Source: Planctomycetota bacterium (GTDB taxonomy: Bacteria > Planctomycetota > J058). Taken from it: 49,475 nucleotides of DNA. A model generated the notes under the pieces. It was not told the DNA's origin. It saw only the letters and a list, made by a program, of their open reading frames with translations, and searched no databases. Location of the stretch: the NCBI GenBank assembly GCA_019636275.1, contig JAHBXY010000058.1, positions 1-49,475 on the forward strand, written 5' to 3'. Each line of letters opens with the position of its first letter. Within the stretch, counting starts at the first letter, position 1. The position numbers were made by a program, and so were the translations under genes. Shown here in pieces: positions 16,048-24,198 of the stretch.

Positions 16048-18380
16048 TTGGCGCCTCCGGGCGGCTCGGGGGAGAAGGTCAGGATGACGGCCGGCGTGAC
16101 GAAGAGCTCGCCCACCAGGGCCGACACCATGGTGACCGCGGTCAGCAGGCCGAACACCGCCACGCTCTTCACCTCGGCCAGGCAGATCACGGCGAACCCG
16201 AGGGCCAGGACGAGCGACGTCGTGGTGATCGCCACGCCCGTCGTGCGCAGGGTCTCGTCGACGGCGCGCGCGGGGTCGCCCGTGGCGGCAGCACGGGCGC
16301 GGAACTTGAACAGGAAGTGGATCGTGTCGTCGACGGCGATCCCGAGCGAGATCGAGGCGATGAGCACGGTCGACGCGTCGAGGTCGATCCCGGCGTGGCC
16401 CATGAAGCCGAGCGTGCCCACGACCGGCAGCAGGTTCGGGGGCAGGGCCAGGAGGGCGTAGCGCGCCGAGCGGAACAGGGCGCCGATGACCACCAGGACC
16501 ACGGCGAAGGTGATCGAGACCGACACGACCTGCCCGTGGACGAGGTGGTCGATCATGTGCACGTAGAGCGGCACGTAGCCCGCCGGCACGAGGTGCGCGC
16601 CCGGCGGGAGCGTGTCGCGCGCGTGGGCGGCGATGTCGTCCAGGAGCGCGCCGCCGGCGGTGGCGCTCGAGTTCCGCGCGCGGAAGGTCACGCGCGCCTG
16701 GCGCTGCTCGAGGTCGACGAGGCGCATGGGGTCGTCGTCGCGCGCCGGGTCCCACAGGAGCAGCTCCTGCTGCACGGCCTCGACGGTGTCGGGGATCGCC
16801 GCCTGCCCGGCCAGGACCTCGTGCAGGCGGCGCACGACGCCCGTGAGCGACACGGCGCTCCTCACGCGCCCCTCGGGGTCCGCCTCGACGCGGGCCTGCA
16901 GGGCCTCGAGCCCGCGCAGGACCTCGGGCGTGGTGACGCCGTGCGGCCCGTCGGCCACGACCACGGCCTCGACCGGCAGGTAGGGGCCGTAGTTCGCCTC
17001 GATCCAGGCGTCGTCCTGGCGCACGGGGTGGTCGTCGCGGAAGTAGCGGATCGTGTAGGTGTCGACGTGCAGGCGCAGGAGGCCCAGGAGGCTCACGAGG
17101 AAGAGCGCGGCGGCCAGGGCCAGGATCGCCCGGCGCCGGCGGGCGACGAAGGCCGAGACGGCGCCGAGGGCCCGCGGCAGGAGGGCGGGGCCGGCCGGCG
17201 GGCGCGGGTCGAGGAGGTCGATCCCGATCGTGCACACGACGACCGACGTGACGAACGCCAGGAGGATGCCCACGCCGGCGAAGACGCCCATGTCGCGGAT
17301 CACCTCCATGCGCGCGAGGCCGAAGGCCATGAAGCCGACCGCCGAGGTGACCGAGTTGAAGAGCCCCGGGAGGAAGCAGAAGCCCAGGCAGCGGACGACG
17401 GCCTCGCGCCGGTCGAGGCCCTGGGCCAGGAGGCCGTCGCGCTCCTGGAACCAGCTCGTGATGAAGTAGATCGAGTCGGTGAGGCCGATCACGAGCACGA
17501 GGGTCGGCAGGACCATCGTGACCATGTTCAGGCGCAGGCCGAGGCCGAGGTACAGCCCGAGCAGGAGCGACGTCGCCGCGTAGACGGTGAGGGCGGCCAT
17601 GACCACGGCGCTCAGGCGGCGCAGGGCCAGCCACAGGCACAGGAGGATGACCAGGCCGCTGGCGGCGAAGAGGAGGCTCGAGTCGCGCATGACGATCTGG
17701 TTGAGCGCCTCGTGGATGACGCCGATCCCGCCCCAGGCCTGGCGCTGGTCGGCGCGGCCGGCCTCTGCCAGGACCGCGTCGGTCGCCGCGCGCAGGGCGC
17801 GGAGGATCGGGCCGCGCTCCCGGTCGACGTGGTCGAAGGACTCGAGCTGGACGGAGAGCAGCGTGGTCAGGCCGTCGTCCGAGAGGAGCTCGCGCCGGTA
17901 GAGCGGCTGGGCCTCGATGCGCGCGCGGATCGCGGCGACCTCCTCGGGGGTGCGCACGGGCGGGCGGAACATGCGCTCGACGAGGAGGGCGTCGTCGGGC
18001 GTCGAGCCGGCGTGGAGGACGCTCGCCAGGCTGGTGACGCCGCGCACGCGCGGGGCGCGGGCCAGGGCGTCGGTGAGGCGGCCGACGAGCGTCAGCCCCT
18101 CGGGGGTCCACAGGTCGTCGAGGCGCAGGGCCAGGAGCACGGCCTCGTCGTTGCCGAAGGCCTCCTGGAAGCGGCGGTGCGCGACGAGGGCCGGGTCGTC
18201 CTCGAGGAACCAGATCTCGATCCCGTTGTCGACCGGGGTCTGATCGAGGTCCCAGCCGACGGCGCGGCCGTAGCTCGTCCACGAGGCGACGAGCGCCAGG
18301 CCGAGGAGCAGGAGCGAGGCGGCGCGGTGATTCGCGATCGCCCTGACGCAGCCTTCGGCCAGGCGCCGGGAGGCGGTCAC
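16044..18380 (-). CDS. MMPL/RND-family lipid or hydrophobe exporter
   Basis: The protein (778 residues) has the RND duplicated layout: a first transmembrane helix, a large periplasmic loop (about 45-230), five helices, a cytoplasmic connection, another helix, a second loop (about 425-610) and five more helices. Sequence marks are GLTDSIYFITSW and GIAVDDTIHFLFKF at matching positions in the two halves, typical of MMPL and HpnN-like proteins that move lipids or hopanoids. The in-membrane Asp residues could take part in proton relay. GTG start overlaps the hydroxylase stop by 4 bp, and its own stop overlaps the selenoprotein start by 4 bp, so these three are tightly coupled. Cargo is unknown; neighbours suggest a modified lipid. 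Confidence 0.85.
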   Translation of the reverse strand: MTASRRLAEGCVRAIANHRAASLLLLGLALVASWTSYGRAVGWDLDQTPVDNGIEIWFLEDDPALVAHRRFQEAFGNDEAVLLALRLDDLWTPEGLTLVGRLTDALARAPRVRGVTSLASVLHAGSTPDDALLVERMFRPPVRTPEEVAAIRARIEAQPLYRRELLSDDGLTTLLSVQLESFDHVDRERGPILRALRAATDAVLAEAGRADQRQAWGGIGVIHEALNQIVMRDSSLLFAASGLVILLCLWLALRRLSAVVMAALTVYAATSLLLGLYLGLGLRLNMVTMVLPTLVLVIGLTDSIYFITSWFQERDGLLAQGLDRREAVVRCLGFCFLPGLFNSVTSAVGFMAFGLARMEVIRDMGVFAGVGILLAFVTSVVVCTIGIDLLDPRPPAGPALLPRALGAVSAFVARRRRAILALAAALFLVSLLGLLRLHVDTYTIRYFRDDHPVRQDDAWIEANYGPYLPVEAVVVADGPHGVTTPEVLRGLEALQARVEADPEGRVRSAVSLTGVVRRLHEVLAGQAAIPDTVEAVQQELLLWDPARDDDPMRLVDLEQRQARVTFRARNSSATAGGALLDDIAAHARDTLPPGAHLVPAGYVPLYVHMIDHLVHGQVVSVSITFAVVLVVIGALFRSARYALLALPPNLLPVVGTLGFMGHAGIDLDASTVLIASISLGIAVDDTIHFLFKFRARAAATGDPARAVDETLRTTGVAITTTSLVLALGFAVICLAEVKSVAVFGLLTAVTMVSALVGELFVTPAVILTFSPEPPGGAK

Positions 18381-19195
18381 GCGCGCGGCAGGCGGCCCGA
18401 GGTCGAGGCCAGGATCGGCAGGGGCTCACGCGCGGGCGGGGCGGACGCCTCGGGCTCGAGGAACCAGGTCAGCTCCTCGCGGAAGCCGAGCGGCTCGCCG
18501 CCGCCCGGTTCGAGGCCGTAGCGCATGGCCGGGTCGGCCACGCGCGTGGCCGGGAAGTGGGCCGTGCCGAACACGACGTCCCACACCGTGAGCGTGCTGC
18601 CGTAGTTGCCCTGCTTTCCGATCGCGTGGTGCACGCGGTGGTAGGACGGGTTGACGATCAGCCGATCGAGCGGGCCGAGCGAGTAGTCGAACGACGCGTG
18701 CTGGTAGGTGTTGGCGAGCGAGTAGAAGAGCAGGTAGGCCTGCATGGCCGCGGGCGAGAAGCCCAGGAGCGCGAGGGCGGCGCTCATGAGGGTGCCGGTC
18801 ACGACCACCTCGAGCGGGTGCGTGTGCGTGACGAGCCAGATCGAGTAGCGGCTCTCGCGGTGGTGCTGGAAGTGGAAGCGCCAGAGGAACGGGTCGTGGT
18901 GCTTGGCCCAGTGAGCGAGCCAGTTGAGGAGCTCGGCCACGAGGAAGCAGGCCGTGACCTCGAGCGCGAACGCCCCGTCCCAGTGGAGCAGGCGCGGCAG
19001 GATCCCGGCGACCGCGTCGGAGGCGAGGCGCACGAGGGCGATCGCCACCAGGGCGGCGACGAGGAAGCTCCAGTTGCGCCGCACGCGGCCGGGGTCGCCG
19101 AAGGTCGAGCTGCGGAAGCGGGCCGAGCGCAGCTCCAGGCCGATGAGGCCCAGGAGGCCGACCGTCGCGATGCCGTGGTAGAGGACGGGGTCCAC
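18377..19195 (-). CDS. Sterol desaturase/fatty acid hydroxylase-type membrane di-iron enzyme
   Basis: Integral membrane di-iron oxygenase of the fatty-acid-hydroxylase superfamily, using O2 to hydroxylate or desaturate a lipid chain. The histidine boxes are clear: HWAKHH, then RFHFQHH, and later SYHRVHH, with HTHPLE between; flanking hydrophobic segments match the four-helix topology. The start is uncertain: GTG 19195 (DPVLYHG) puts the first helix right at the N-terminus, while TTG 19228 would add 11 residues; neither has a ribosome site. It follows the GH3-like gene by about 55 bp and overlaps the exporter gene by 4 bp. Substrate unknown. Confidence 0.85.
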   Translation of the reverse strand: MDPVLYHGIATVGLLGLIGLELRSARFRSSTFGDPGRVRRNWSFLVAALVAIALVRLASDAVAGILPRLLHWDGAFALEVTACFLVAELLNWLAHWAKHHDPFLWRFHFQHHRESRYSIWLVTHTHPLEVVVTGTLMSAALALLGFSPAAMQAYLLFYSLANTYQHASFDYSLGPLDRLIVNPSYHRVHHAIGKQGNYGSTLTVWDVVFGTAHFPATRVADPAMRYGLEPGGGEPLGFREELTWFLEPEASAPPAREPLPILASTSGRLPRA

Positions 19196-19250
19196 GGCCG
19201 AGGTGGCGCAAGGCGCGCGCCGCGGCAAGTCGTTGGGGGCCGGATCGGGT

Positions 19251-20909
19251 TCAACCGGCCTCCGGAAATCGTGTCACTTCCGTCGCGCTGAGAAACACGT
19301 CGGGCCAGAAGTCCCCGCCGTGCAGGCCCGGGGGCTTGATCGCCCCGGCGGGGGTGCCCCGGGCGACCAGGGCGGCTTCGTGTCGTCGGGCGCCGTCGGT
19401 CACGGGCCGGGCGACGAGCGGGCCGAGCTGGCCGAGGCCGCGGGCGTGGGCGTAGTGCGGGTTGTCGAGGAGGCGGCGCTCGAGGGCCTCGGCCAGGCGC
19501 CCGGGGTCGCCGCGGCGCGCCTCGACGAACAGGGCGTAGCAGGGCGGGCGGTCGGCCACGAGCGGCGCGACGAGCGTGAACGCGGCCTCGACCTCGGCCT
19601 CGGCGAGGGCCGCCGCGAGGGCGGCCTCGACGAAGCCGGGCGAGAGCTTCTCGCCCGCGAGGTCCGACACGCCGTCGAGGCGCCCGACGAAGCGCACCGT
19701 CGGGGTCGCGGCGACGCGGCCGGTGACCTCGACCTCGTCGCCCAGGCGGTAGCGCAAGAGGCCGCCGGCGGTCGACAGGAGCGGGGCGTAGCGCCGGCCC
19801 GGCTCGGCCTCGTGCGGGAGCACGGGCGGGCCGCTCGCGTCCGTGGGCTCGAGCTCGAGCAGGTGCGAGGCCACGGCCAGGACGGCGCCCCGGTCGCAGA
19901 GGGGGAACGAGACGACGCCCTCGGTCGCCAGGAGCCCCTTGCCCTGGACCTCGACCGAGGGCGGCAGGCGCCGGCGCAGGGCCGGGACGAGCCGGGCGGC
20001 CGGGCCGTCGGTCCAGCAGCTCACGAGGGCCAGACGCGGCCAGAGGTAGGCGAGGTCCAGGCCGCCGCGCGTCGCCCCGAGCAGGGCGCGCGCGCGGTCG
20101 GGGCGAGCCGGCAGGGCCAGCGCCGCCGGCGCCGCGCCGCCCGGGGGCGTGAGCGTCCCGCGGGCGAGGTCGTGGGCCAGGCGCTCGGCGTGGACCTCGA
20201 GCGCGTCGAGGAGGAGCAGGAGGAAGCTCGGGCTCCACACCGAGAGCAGCGCCAGGCGCGGGTCGGCCGCCAGGTGCAGGAGGCTCACGTAGCGGCAGGC
20301 GTCGAGCGACGGCAGGCGCGCCACCTCGGGCGGCACGGGCAGGAGCACGCGCAGGAGGCGGCGCACCGGGGCGGGGAAGTACTCGGTGTCGTCCTCGAGG
20401 CCCACGCGGGCGCCGCCCGGCGAGCGCGCCGTGCGCGGGCCGGCGGGCGAGATCGACCAGTAGGCGCTGCCGCCGAGGAGGGCCTGCCGACGCGAGAGCA
20501 GGTCGTGGAGCCAGGGGCCGGTGGCGGCGGAGAACTCGGCCAGGAGCCCCGGCGTGTAGGGCACGTGCTTCGCCGCCCGCGTCGACCCGCTCGAGCGCTC
20601 GAAGAGGCCGGGCGCGCCAGGGACGAGGACGTCGGGCTCCCCCTGCCAGGTGCGGTCGAGCCAGGGCGTGAGCGCGTCCCAGCCGCGCGCGGGCACGGCG
20701 GCCTGGTAGTCGGCCAGCGTGCGGGCGCGGGCGAGGCCGTGCTCGCGGCCGAAGGCGGTCCCGCGCGCCCGCCCGAGGACCGCCGAGAGGCGCTCGGCCT
20801 GCGCCGCGGCCGGGTCGTTCGCCGCCAGGGCGAACCGCCGGGCCGCGGCGGCGAGGGTGGCGCGGTAGGCGCGGTTGGCGAGGTGGAGGAGGACGCGGCG
20901 GCCCCTCAC
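19251..20909 (-). CDS. GH3 auxin-responsive-promoter family acyl-adenylating protein
   Basis: Bacterial homologue of plant GH3 amido synthetases, members of the ANL adenylating superfamily that activate a carboxylate with ATP and condense it with an amine. The 552-residue length is usual. Visible marks are the phosphate-binding FERSSGSTRAAKHVPYT, the N-terminal FGREHGL that opens most bacterial members, EGVVSFPL, LLRYRLGDEVEVTGR and FVGRLDGVSDLAGEKLS (hinge). GTG start at 20909, no clear ribosome site. It lies between GNAT-like genes and a lipid hydroxylase, suggesting ligation of an acyl group to an amine in lipid or metabolite assembly; this is inference. Confidence 0.85.
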   Translation of the reverse strand: MRGRRVLLHLANRAYRATLAAAARRFALAANDPAAAQAERLSAVLGRARGTAFGREHGLARARTLADYQAAVPARGWDALTPWLDRTWQGEPDVLVPGAPGLFERSSGSTRAAKHVPYTPGLLAEFSAATGPWLHDLLSRRQALLGGSAYWSISPAGPRTARSPGGARVGLEDDTEYFPAPVRRLLRVLLPVPPEVARLPSLDACRYVSLLHLAADPRLALLSVWSPSFLLLLLDALEVHAERLAHDLARGTLTPPGGAAPAALALPARPDRARALLGATRGGLDLAYLWPRLALVSCWTDGPAARLVPALRRRLPPSVEVQGKGLLATEGVVSFPLCDRGAVLAVASHLLELEPTDASGPPVLPHEAEPGRRYAPLLSTAGGLLRYRLGDEVEVTGRVAATPTVRFVGRLDGVSDLAGEKLSPGFVEAALAAALAEAEVEAAFTLVAPLVADRPPCYALFVEARRGDPGRLAEALERRLLDNPHYAHARGLGQLGPLVARPVTDGARRHEAALVARGTPAGAIKPPGLHGGDFWPDVFLSATEVTRFPEAG

Positions 20910-20933
20910 GCGCTCACCGCCACGCGCGGCGGT

Positions 20934-21647
20934 TCACCGCGCCGCGCGCTGCCCGGCGCGGGTGAGGTTGTCGAGCGAGACCTCGGTCAGGCACACGAGC
21001 TCGTCGCCGCGCACGTGGCCCGGGTTCTTCTCCAGGAAGAAGCGCACGTGCGGGTTGGTCTCCCGCGTGGGCGGGACCTCGAGCAGGTGCGGGCGCAGGA
21101 CCTGCGGCACGGCGAGGCGCACGACGCCGTCCTCGGGCGAGTACTGCTCGCCGAACAGGCGCGCGGCCAGCGCGTGCATGAGGGCCTGCGTGGCGGGCGG
21201 CGTGGACGCGTCGTGGCGGGGGAAGAACTCGCGGTAGAACACGGGCAGGAAGCGGTAGGTGCGGAAGCCCGAGCAGATCAGGAGCCAGTAGAGGCGCCGC
21301 GCCCGCTCGAGCCCGCGCCCGAGCTCGAGGACGGCGTGGATCCAGGCGCGCGAGAGCGCCGAGCGCGTCCAGGCCGACGGGTCGACGATCGTGTCGCCGG
21401 AGTAGACGAGGCCCACGACCTCGCCCGCGTGCTCGACCTCCTCGAGCAGCAGCGTGGTGAAGCCGTAGAGCGTGGCGGGCGGCCCCGGGTCCTCGAGCAG
21501 GAGCACCCAGTTCTTACCGGCGAGGTCGGCCTCGAACTGCGCCGCCGTCACGCCGTCGAAGTGGCGCGCCAGGAGCGCCTGCATGGCCTCGCGCTCGCCC
21601 GCGGTGAGGGCGTCGCGCCGGACCAGCCGTCCGCCGGTGTCGTTCAC
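20934..21647 (-). CDS. GNAT-like protein of unknown specificity
   Basis: A protein of 237 residues. The first half resembles an acyltransferase or GNAT-type fold (LARHFDGVTAAQFEADLAGKNWVLLLED, LYGFTTLLL, VGLVYSGDTIVDPSAW), followed by a region with RAWIHAVLELG and YWLLICSGFRTYRFLPVF, which resembles the acetyl-CoA-binding turn and later strands. I cannot assign substrate. GTG 21647 overlaps the stop of the upstream GNAT gene by 4 bp (GTGA). It is part of the GH3-hydroxylase-exporter operon. Confidence 0.6.
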   Translation of the reverse strand: MNDTGGRLVRRDALTAGEREAMQALLARHFDGVTAAQFEADLAGKNWVLLLEDPGPPATLYGFTTLLLEEVEHAGEVVGLVYSGDTIVDPSAWTRSALSRAWIHAVLELGRGLERARRLYWLLICSGFRTYRFLPVFYREFFPRHDASTPPATQALMHALAARLFGEQYSPEDGVVRLAVPQVLRPHLLEVPPTRETNPHVRFFLEKNPGHVRGDELVCLTEVSLDNLTRAGQRAAR

Positions 21648-22807
21648 AGGAGCGCCGCCTCGATCCACGCCGGTCGATCGTCGAGCGCGGCGACCGCCGC
21701 CGCGCCGTCCTCCCAGTGGACCGCATAGAGGACGCTCGGGTAAGGGCGGTGGGGGAAGGCCCGGGCGACCTCGAACAGCGGCCCCGTCGGGTCGAGGGCC
21801 AGCGTCACGAGGTCGTGCTTCCCGCGGGCGCCGCGCAGGGCCGCGGCCAGGAGCGCCCGGGCCACGGCCGGGTCGTCGTCGTCGACGGCGAGGTGCGAGA
21901 GGAAGGCGTCGCGCAGGGCGGCCCCGGCCCGCGGCAGGCGCGGCGTGCCCAGGAGCGGCGCGAGCAGGTTGGCGACCGGCCGCGCCCAGGCCATGCGGCG
22001 CGAGTAGCCCGTGACGCGCGTCTGCTTGTAGGCGCGCTGGTCCCACACGGCCGCGCAGCCCACGACCTCGCCCCCGCGCAGGGCCACGACGAAGTCCTCC
22101 GGCCGGAGGCCGCGCGCGCGCTCGGGGCTGGCGAGGTCGGCGGCCGTCCAGCAGGGCGCGAACTGGTAGCGCCGCGCGCTCCGCTGCAGGCAGGCGGCGA
22201 CCGGCTCGAGCAGGCCCGGGTCGCCCTGGCGGACCGTCACGCCCGCGGGCGGCCGGCCGCGCCGGCGGCCGGGCGGGTAGACGAGGCTCACGAACCGCCC
22301 CCGGAGGGCATAGGTGGGCAGGCCCTTCAGGCCGCGCTCCAGGATCCGCCGCGCCGGGGCGTTGCCCTCGAAGATCGCCGTCGTGTAGAGCGCCGGCCGC
22401 CGCGGGTCCTCGTCGTGCGCGCGGCGCAGGTCGGCGTAGCCCCGGACGAGGATCGCCTTGCCGCCGCGGTGCGCGGGGTCGGTGCGGAGCTGCCCCAGGT
22501 AGCCCACCCGCGCCGGTGCGCCGTCGAGGAACCCGTCGCGCACCGAGCGCGTGCCCATGGAGATCACGGCCCCGGTCGGCCGGTCGCGGCACACGAGGAC
22601 CTGGCTCACGTCTCCCTCGATCGTCAGGCCGAGGAAGAAGTCCGGCTCGCGCTCCATGGCCAGCCGGATGTCGCCCTCCATGGGCGCCGCGCGCAGGAGC
22701 TGGCGCAGCCGCGGCTCGTCCTCGCGCGTGGCCAGCCCGAACGCGAGGTCGGTGCTGCGCCGCGGCGGCGAGGGCGGGTCGGGGGGAGCGGTCACGGCGG
22801 GCAGCAT
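21644..22807 (-). CDS. GNAT-family N-acetyltransferase-like protein
   Basis: A 387-residue protein with a GNAT domain at about 20-160: LATREDEPRLRQLLRAAPM, then VGYLGQLRTDPAHRGGKAILVRGYADLR, which carries the acetyl-CoA-binding R-x-x-G-x-A-type loop in modified form (RGGKA), and ALYTTAIFEGNAPARRILERG. The second half (about 180-387) looks like a second, degenerate GNAT domain ending in FPHRPYPSVLYAVHWEDG. Start ATG 22807, no Shine-Dalgarno. It is the first of five or more co-directional genes through 15439. Function probably N-acylation of an amine in that pathway (inference). Confidence 0.7.
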   Translation of the reverse strand: MLPAVTAPPDPPSPPRRSTDLAFGLATREDEPRLRQLLRAAPMEGDIRLAMEREPDFFLGLTIEGDVSQVLVCRDRPTGAVISMGTRSVRDGFLDGAPARVGYLGQLRTDPAHRGGKAILVRGYADLRRAHDEDPRRPALYTTAIFEGNAPARRILERGLKGLPTYALRGRFVSLVYPPGRRRGRPPAGVTVRQGDPGLLEPVAACLQRSARRYQFAPCWTAADLASPERARGLRPEDFVVALRGGEVVGCAAVWDQRAYKQTRVTGYSRRMAWARPVANLLAPLLGTPRLPRAGAALRDAFLSHLAVDDDDPAVARALLAAALRGARGKHDLVTLALDPTGPLFEVARAFPHRPYPSVLYAVHWEDGAAAVAALDDRPAWIEAALL

Positions 22808-22828
22808 CGCGGACCCCGGGCGGCCGCG

Positions 22829-23302
22829 CTACCTGGATGGGGCCGCCGGTTCGGCGGTGACCGTCACGGCCCCCGTCGCGCCGATCACGACCAGGCGCGA
22901 GGTGCCGTCCATCCGGCTCTGGTGGATGTGGCGCTTCCCGGTGTCGTGCACGAGGCCCCCGCGCTGGAACCGGAGGCCGGTCAGGACCAGGTCATACTGC
23001 GCGCGTCGCTCGATCCGGAGCACCTCGCCCGGCGCGAGCGCTGCGCGCTCCTCGACCACGACCTCGCTCGTCCCGTCCTCTACGTAGTTCAACACCTCGG
23101 CCCGCACGTCGTGCAGGACGTCGCCCGAGTCGTTGCGGATGGCGACTACAGAGCGCGTCCGCTTCGTGATCGCCAGCACCAGGCTGGCGACGACGGGCGC
23201 GAGGAGGATGGCGACGAACGCGACGAGCAGCCCGCGAGGGCGCAGGCCTCGTGGCCGGGCCGGATCCCCGCCCTGAGCTCGTCCAGGAACCTCGCCCGTC
23301 AC
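22829..23302 (-). CDS. Single-pass membrane protein overlapping the antitoxin gene
   Basis: A 157-residue protein with a basic N-terminal segment, one transmembrane helix (LLVAFVAILLAPVVASLVLAI, about 25-45) and a beta-rich outer domain with repeated strands (SVVAIRNDSGDVLHDVRAEVL, DLVLTGLRFQRGG). No family recognised. The GTG start overlaps the stop of the HigA-like gene by 4 bp (GTGA), so it is translationally coupled to the toxin-antitoxin pair. That makes it either a third component or the start of the following operon, which begins 22 bp further on. Confidence 0.6.
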   Translation of the reverse strand: MTGEVPGRAQGGDPARPRGLRPRGLLVAFVAILLAPVVASLVLAITKRTRSVVAIRNDSGDVLHDVRAEVLNYVEDGTSEVVVEERAALAPGEVLRIERRAQYDLVLTGLRFQRGGLVHDTGKRHIHQSRMDGTSRLVVIGATGAVTVTAEPAAPSR

Positions 23303-23658
23303 GTCGACGGGACCACGGGCTCGTCGTCCGCCAGCTCGGCGTCTCGATCGAGGTCCTCGAACTGGGTGATCCTGACGACCTCCTCGTCGGAGAAACGGGC
23401 CGTGATCTCCAGCTCGGCGCCCATGGCCTCGAGGAACCGACGAAGCGTGCTGATGAACATGTCCGTGCGCCTCTCGAGCTTGGACACGTTCGACTGCTTG
23501 AGCCCGAGCGTGCGAGCGATCTGCTCCTGCGAGAGGCGCTTCGCGGTGCGGAGCTCCTGGAGCCGCATCTCGCGCAGGAGCTCCTTCGTCCTGGCCCTCG
23601 CACGTGCGCGCGACTCGGGGGGCAGTGCGTCTCGAAGCTCGCCGAACCTCTTAGCCAT
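23299..23658 (-). CDS. HigA-like antitoxin, XRE-family HTH
   Basis: A 119-residue DNA-binding antitoxin of the HigA/XRE type. The helix-turn-helix is LSQEQIARTLGLKQSNVSKLERRTD (about 42-67), preceded by a long basic helix (SRARARARTKELLREMRLQ) and followed by an acidic tail likely to bind the toxin. ATG 23658 overlaps the end of the toxin gene by 8 bp, toxin first, the HigBA order. HigA antitoxins usually repress their own promoter together with toxin; the palindrome at 24036-24045 is a candidate operator. The DNA here is noticeably less GC-rich than its surroundings, as if recently acquired. Confidence 0.85.
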   Translation of the reverse strand: MAKRFGELRDALPPESRARARARTKELLREMRLQELRTAKRLSQEQIARTLGLKQSNVSKLERRTDMFISTLRRFLEAMGAELEITARFSDEEVVRITQFEDLDRDAELADDEPVVPST

Positions 23659-24016
23659 CGATCAGCCCTTCCTTCCTGAGCTCCTCCAGGTGCACGTCAT
23701 AGAGCTCATCCGCGAGCGGAACGAACCGCTCGTACCACCGCTGGTCCCCACCCTTGTCCCCGCCGATGAGCAGGATCGCCGCGCGCCGAGGATCGAATGC
23801 ATGGAGGACTCGGTACGGCCTCCCTCGGTGCTGGATCCGGAGCTCCCGCATGTGTCCGTGCCGCGAGCCGTTGACGCCGGACGAGAACGGAAAGGGGAGC
23901 TGTGGCCCCCTCACCTCCAGCAGCCCGACGATGGCCGTGATCGACTCCTGCTCGCCCTGGTCCAGGGTCCCCCACCAGGCGCCGAACTCGTCCGTGTACT
24001 CGACCTCCCATGTCAC
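23651..24016 (-). CDS. HigB/RelE-superfamily toxin
   Basis: A 121-residue toxin of the RelE/HigB superfamily, which cleaves mRNA on the ribosome. Marks: WEVEYTDEFGAWWGTLDQGEQESI at the N-terminus, then GHMRELRIQHRGRPYRVLHAFDPRRAAILLIGGDK, the standard strand-loop-strand core of HigB-type toxins with the basic residues. The end (WYERFVPLADELYDVHLEELRKEG) is typical of the DUF4258-like or phage-derived Gp49-type group. I chose GTG 24016 (MTWEVEY) as it follows a TATATT box by 6 nt and no ribosome site exists. Unusually AT-containing codons suggest transfer. Confidence 0.85.
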   Translation of the reverse strand: MTWEVEYTDEFGAWWGTLDQGEQESITAIVGLLEVRGPQLPFPFSSGVNGSRHGHMRELRIQHRGRPYRVLHAFDPRRAAILLIGGDKGGDQRWYERFVPLADELYDVHLEELRKEGLIDG

Positions 24017-24022
24017 ACAGAG

Positions 24023-24028
24023 AATATA
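24023..24028 (-). promoter_or_regulatory. -10 box TATATT for a leaderless toxin transcript
   Basis: TATATT on the minus strand is followed by ctctgt and the GTG at 24016, so transcription should begin at or next to the start codon. It is the best -10 match in the window and lies in a locally AT-richer patch. Confidence 0.55.
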
Positions 24029-24035
24029 CCTCGGA

Positions 24036-24045
24036 GGACATGTCC
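24036..24045. promoter_or_regulatory. 10-bp palindrome, candidate antitoxin operator
   Basis: GGACATGTCC is a perfect palindrome placed 8 bp upstream of the TATATT -10 box, in the -10/-35 spacer where HigA-type antitoxins often bind. No second copy seen nearby. Confidence 0.45.
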
Positions 24046-24186
24046 GGCCCAGCGGCGTTTCGCCGTAGGTGCCGTGCATCACGGCGGCGGAGAAAGCGCC
24101 GGCTGGTCGCGGGACCGGCGACCGCCCGGATGACTTGCGCTCCCGCGAGCACGGAGCGCGAAGTGGAACTGTCACCCCGGGCCTGG

Positions 24187-24192
24187 TGAAAT
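24187..24192 (+). promoter_or_regulatory. -10-like hexamer TGAAAT, 6 nt before the GTG start
   Basis: TGAAAT is followed by gccccc and the GTG of the RnfD/UnbV fusion gene. Spacing matches the other proposed leaderless starts, but the hexamer is a poorer -10 match (4 of 6). Confidence 0.3.
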
Positions 24193-24198
24193 GCCCCC

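Noticed and set aside
15757..18429. 890-codon minus-strand frame ending at the TGA in the selenoprotein
   Set aside because: Only its last ~97 codons are real (the selenoprotein N-terminus). The upstream part is the exporter gene read in the wrong frame.
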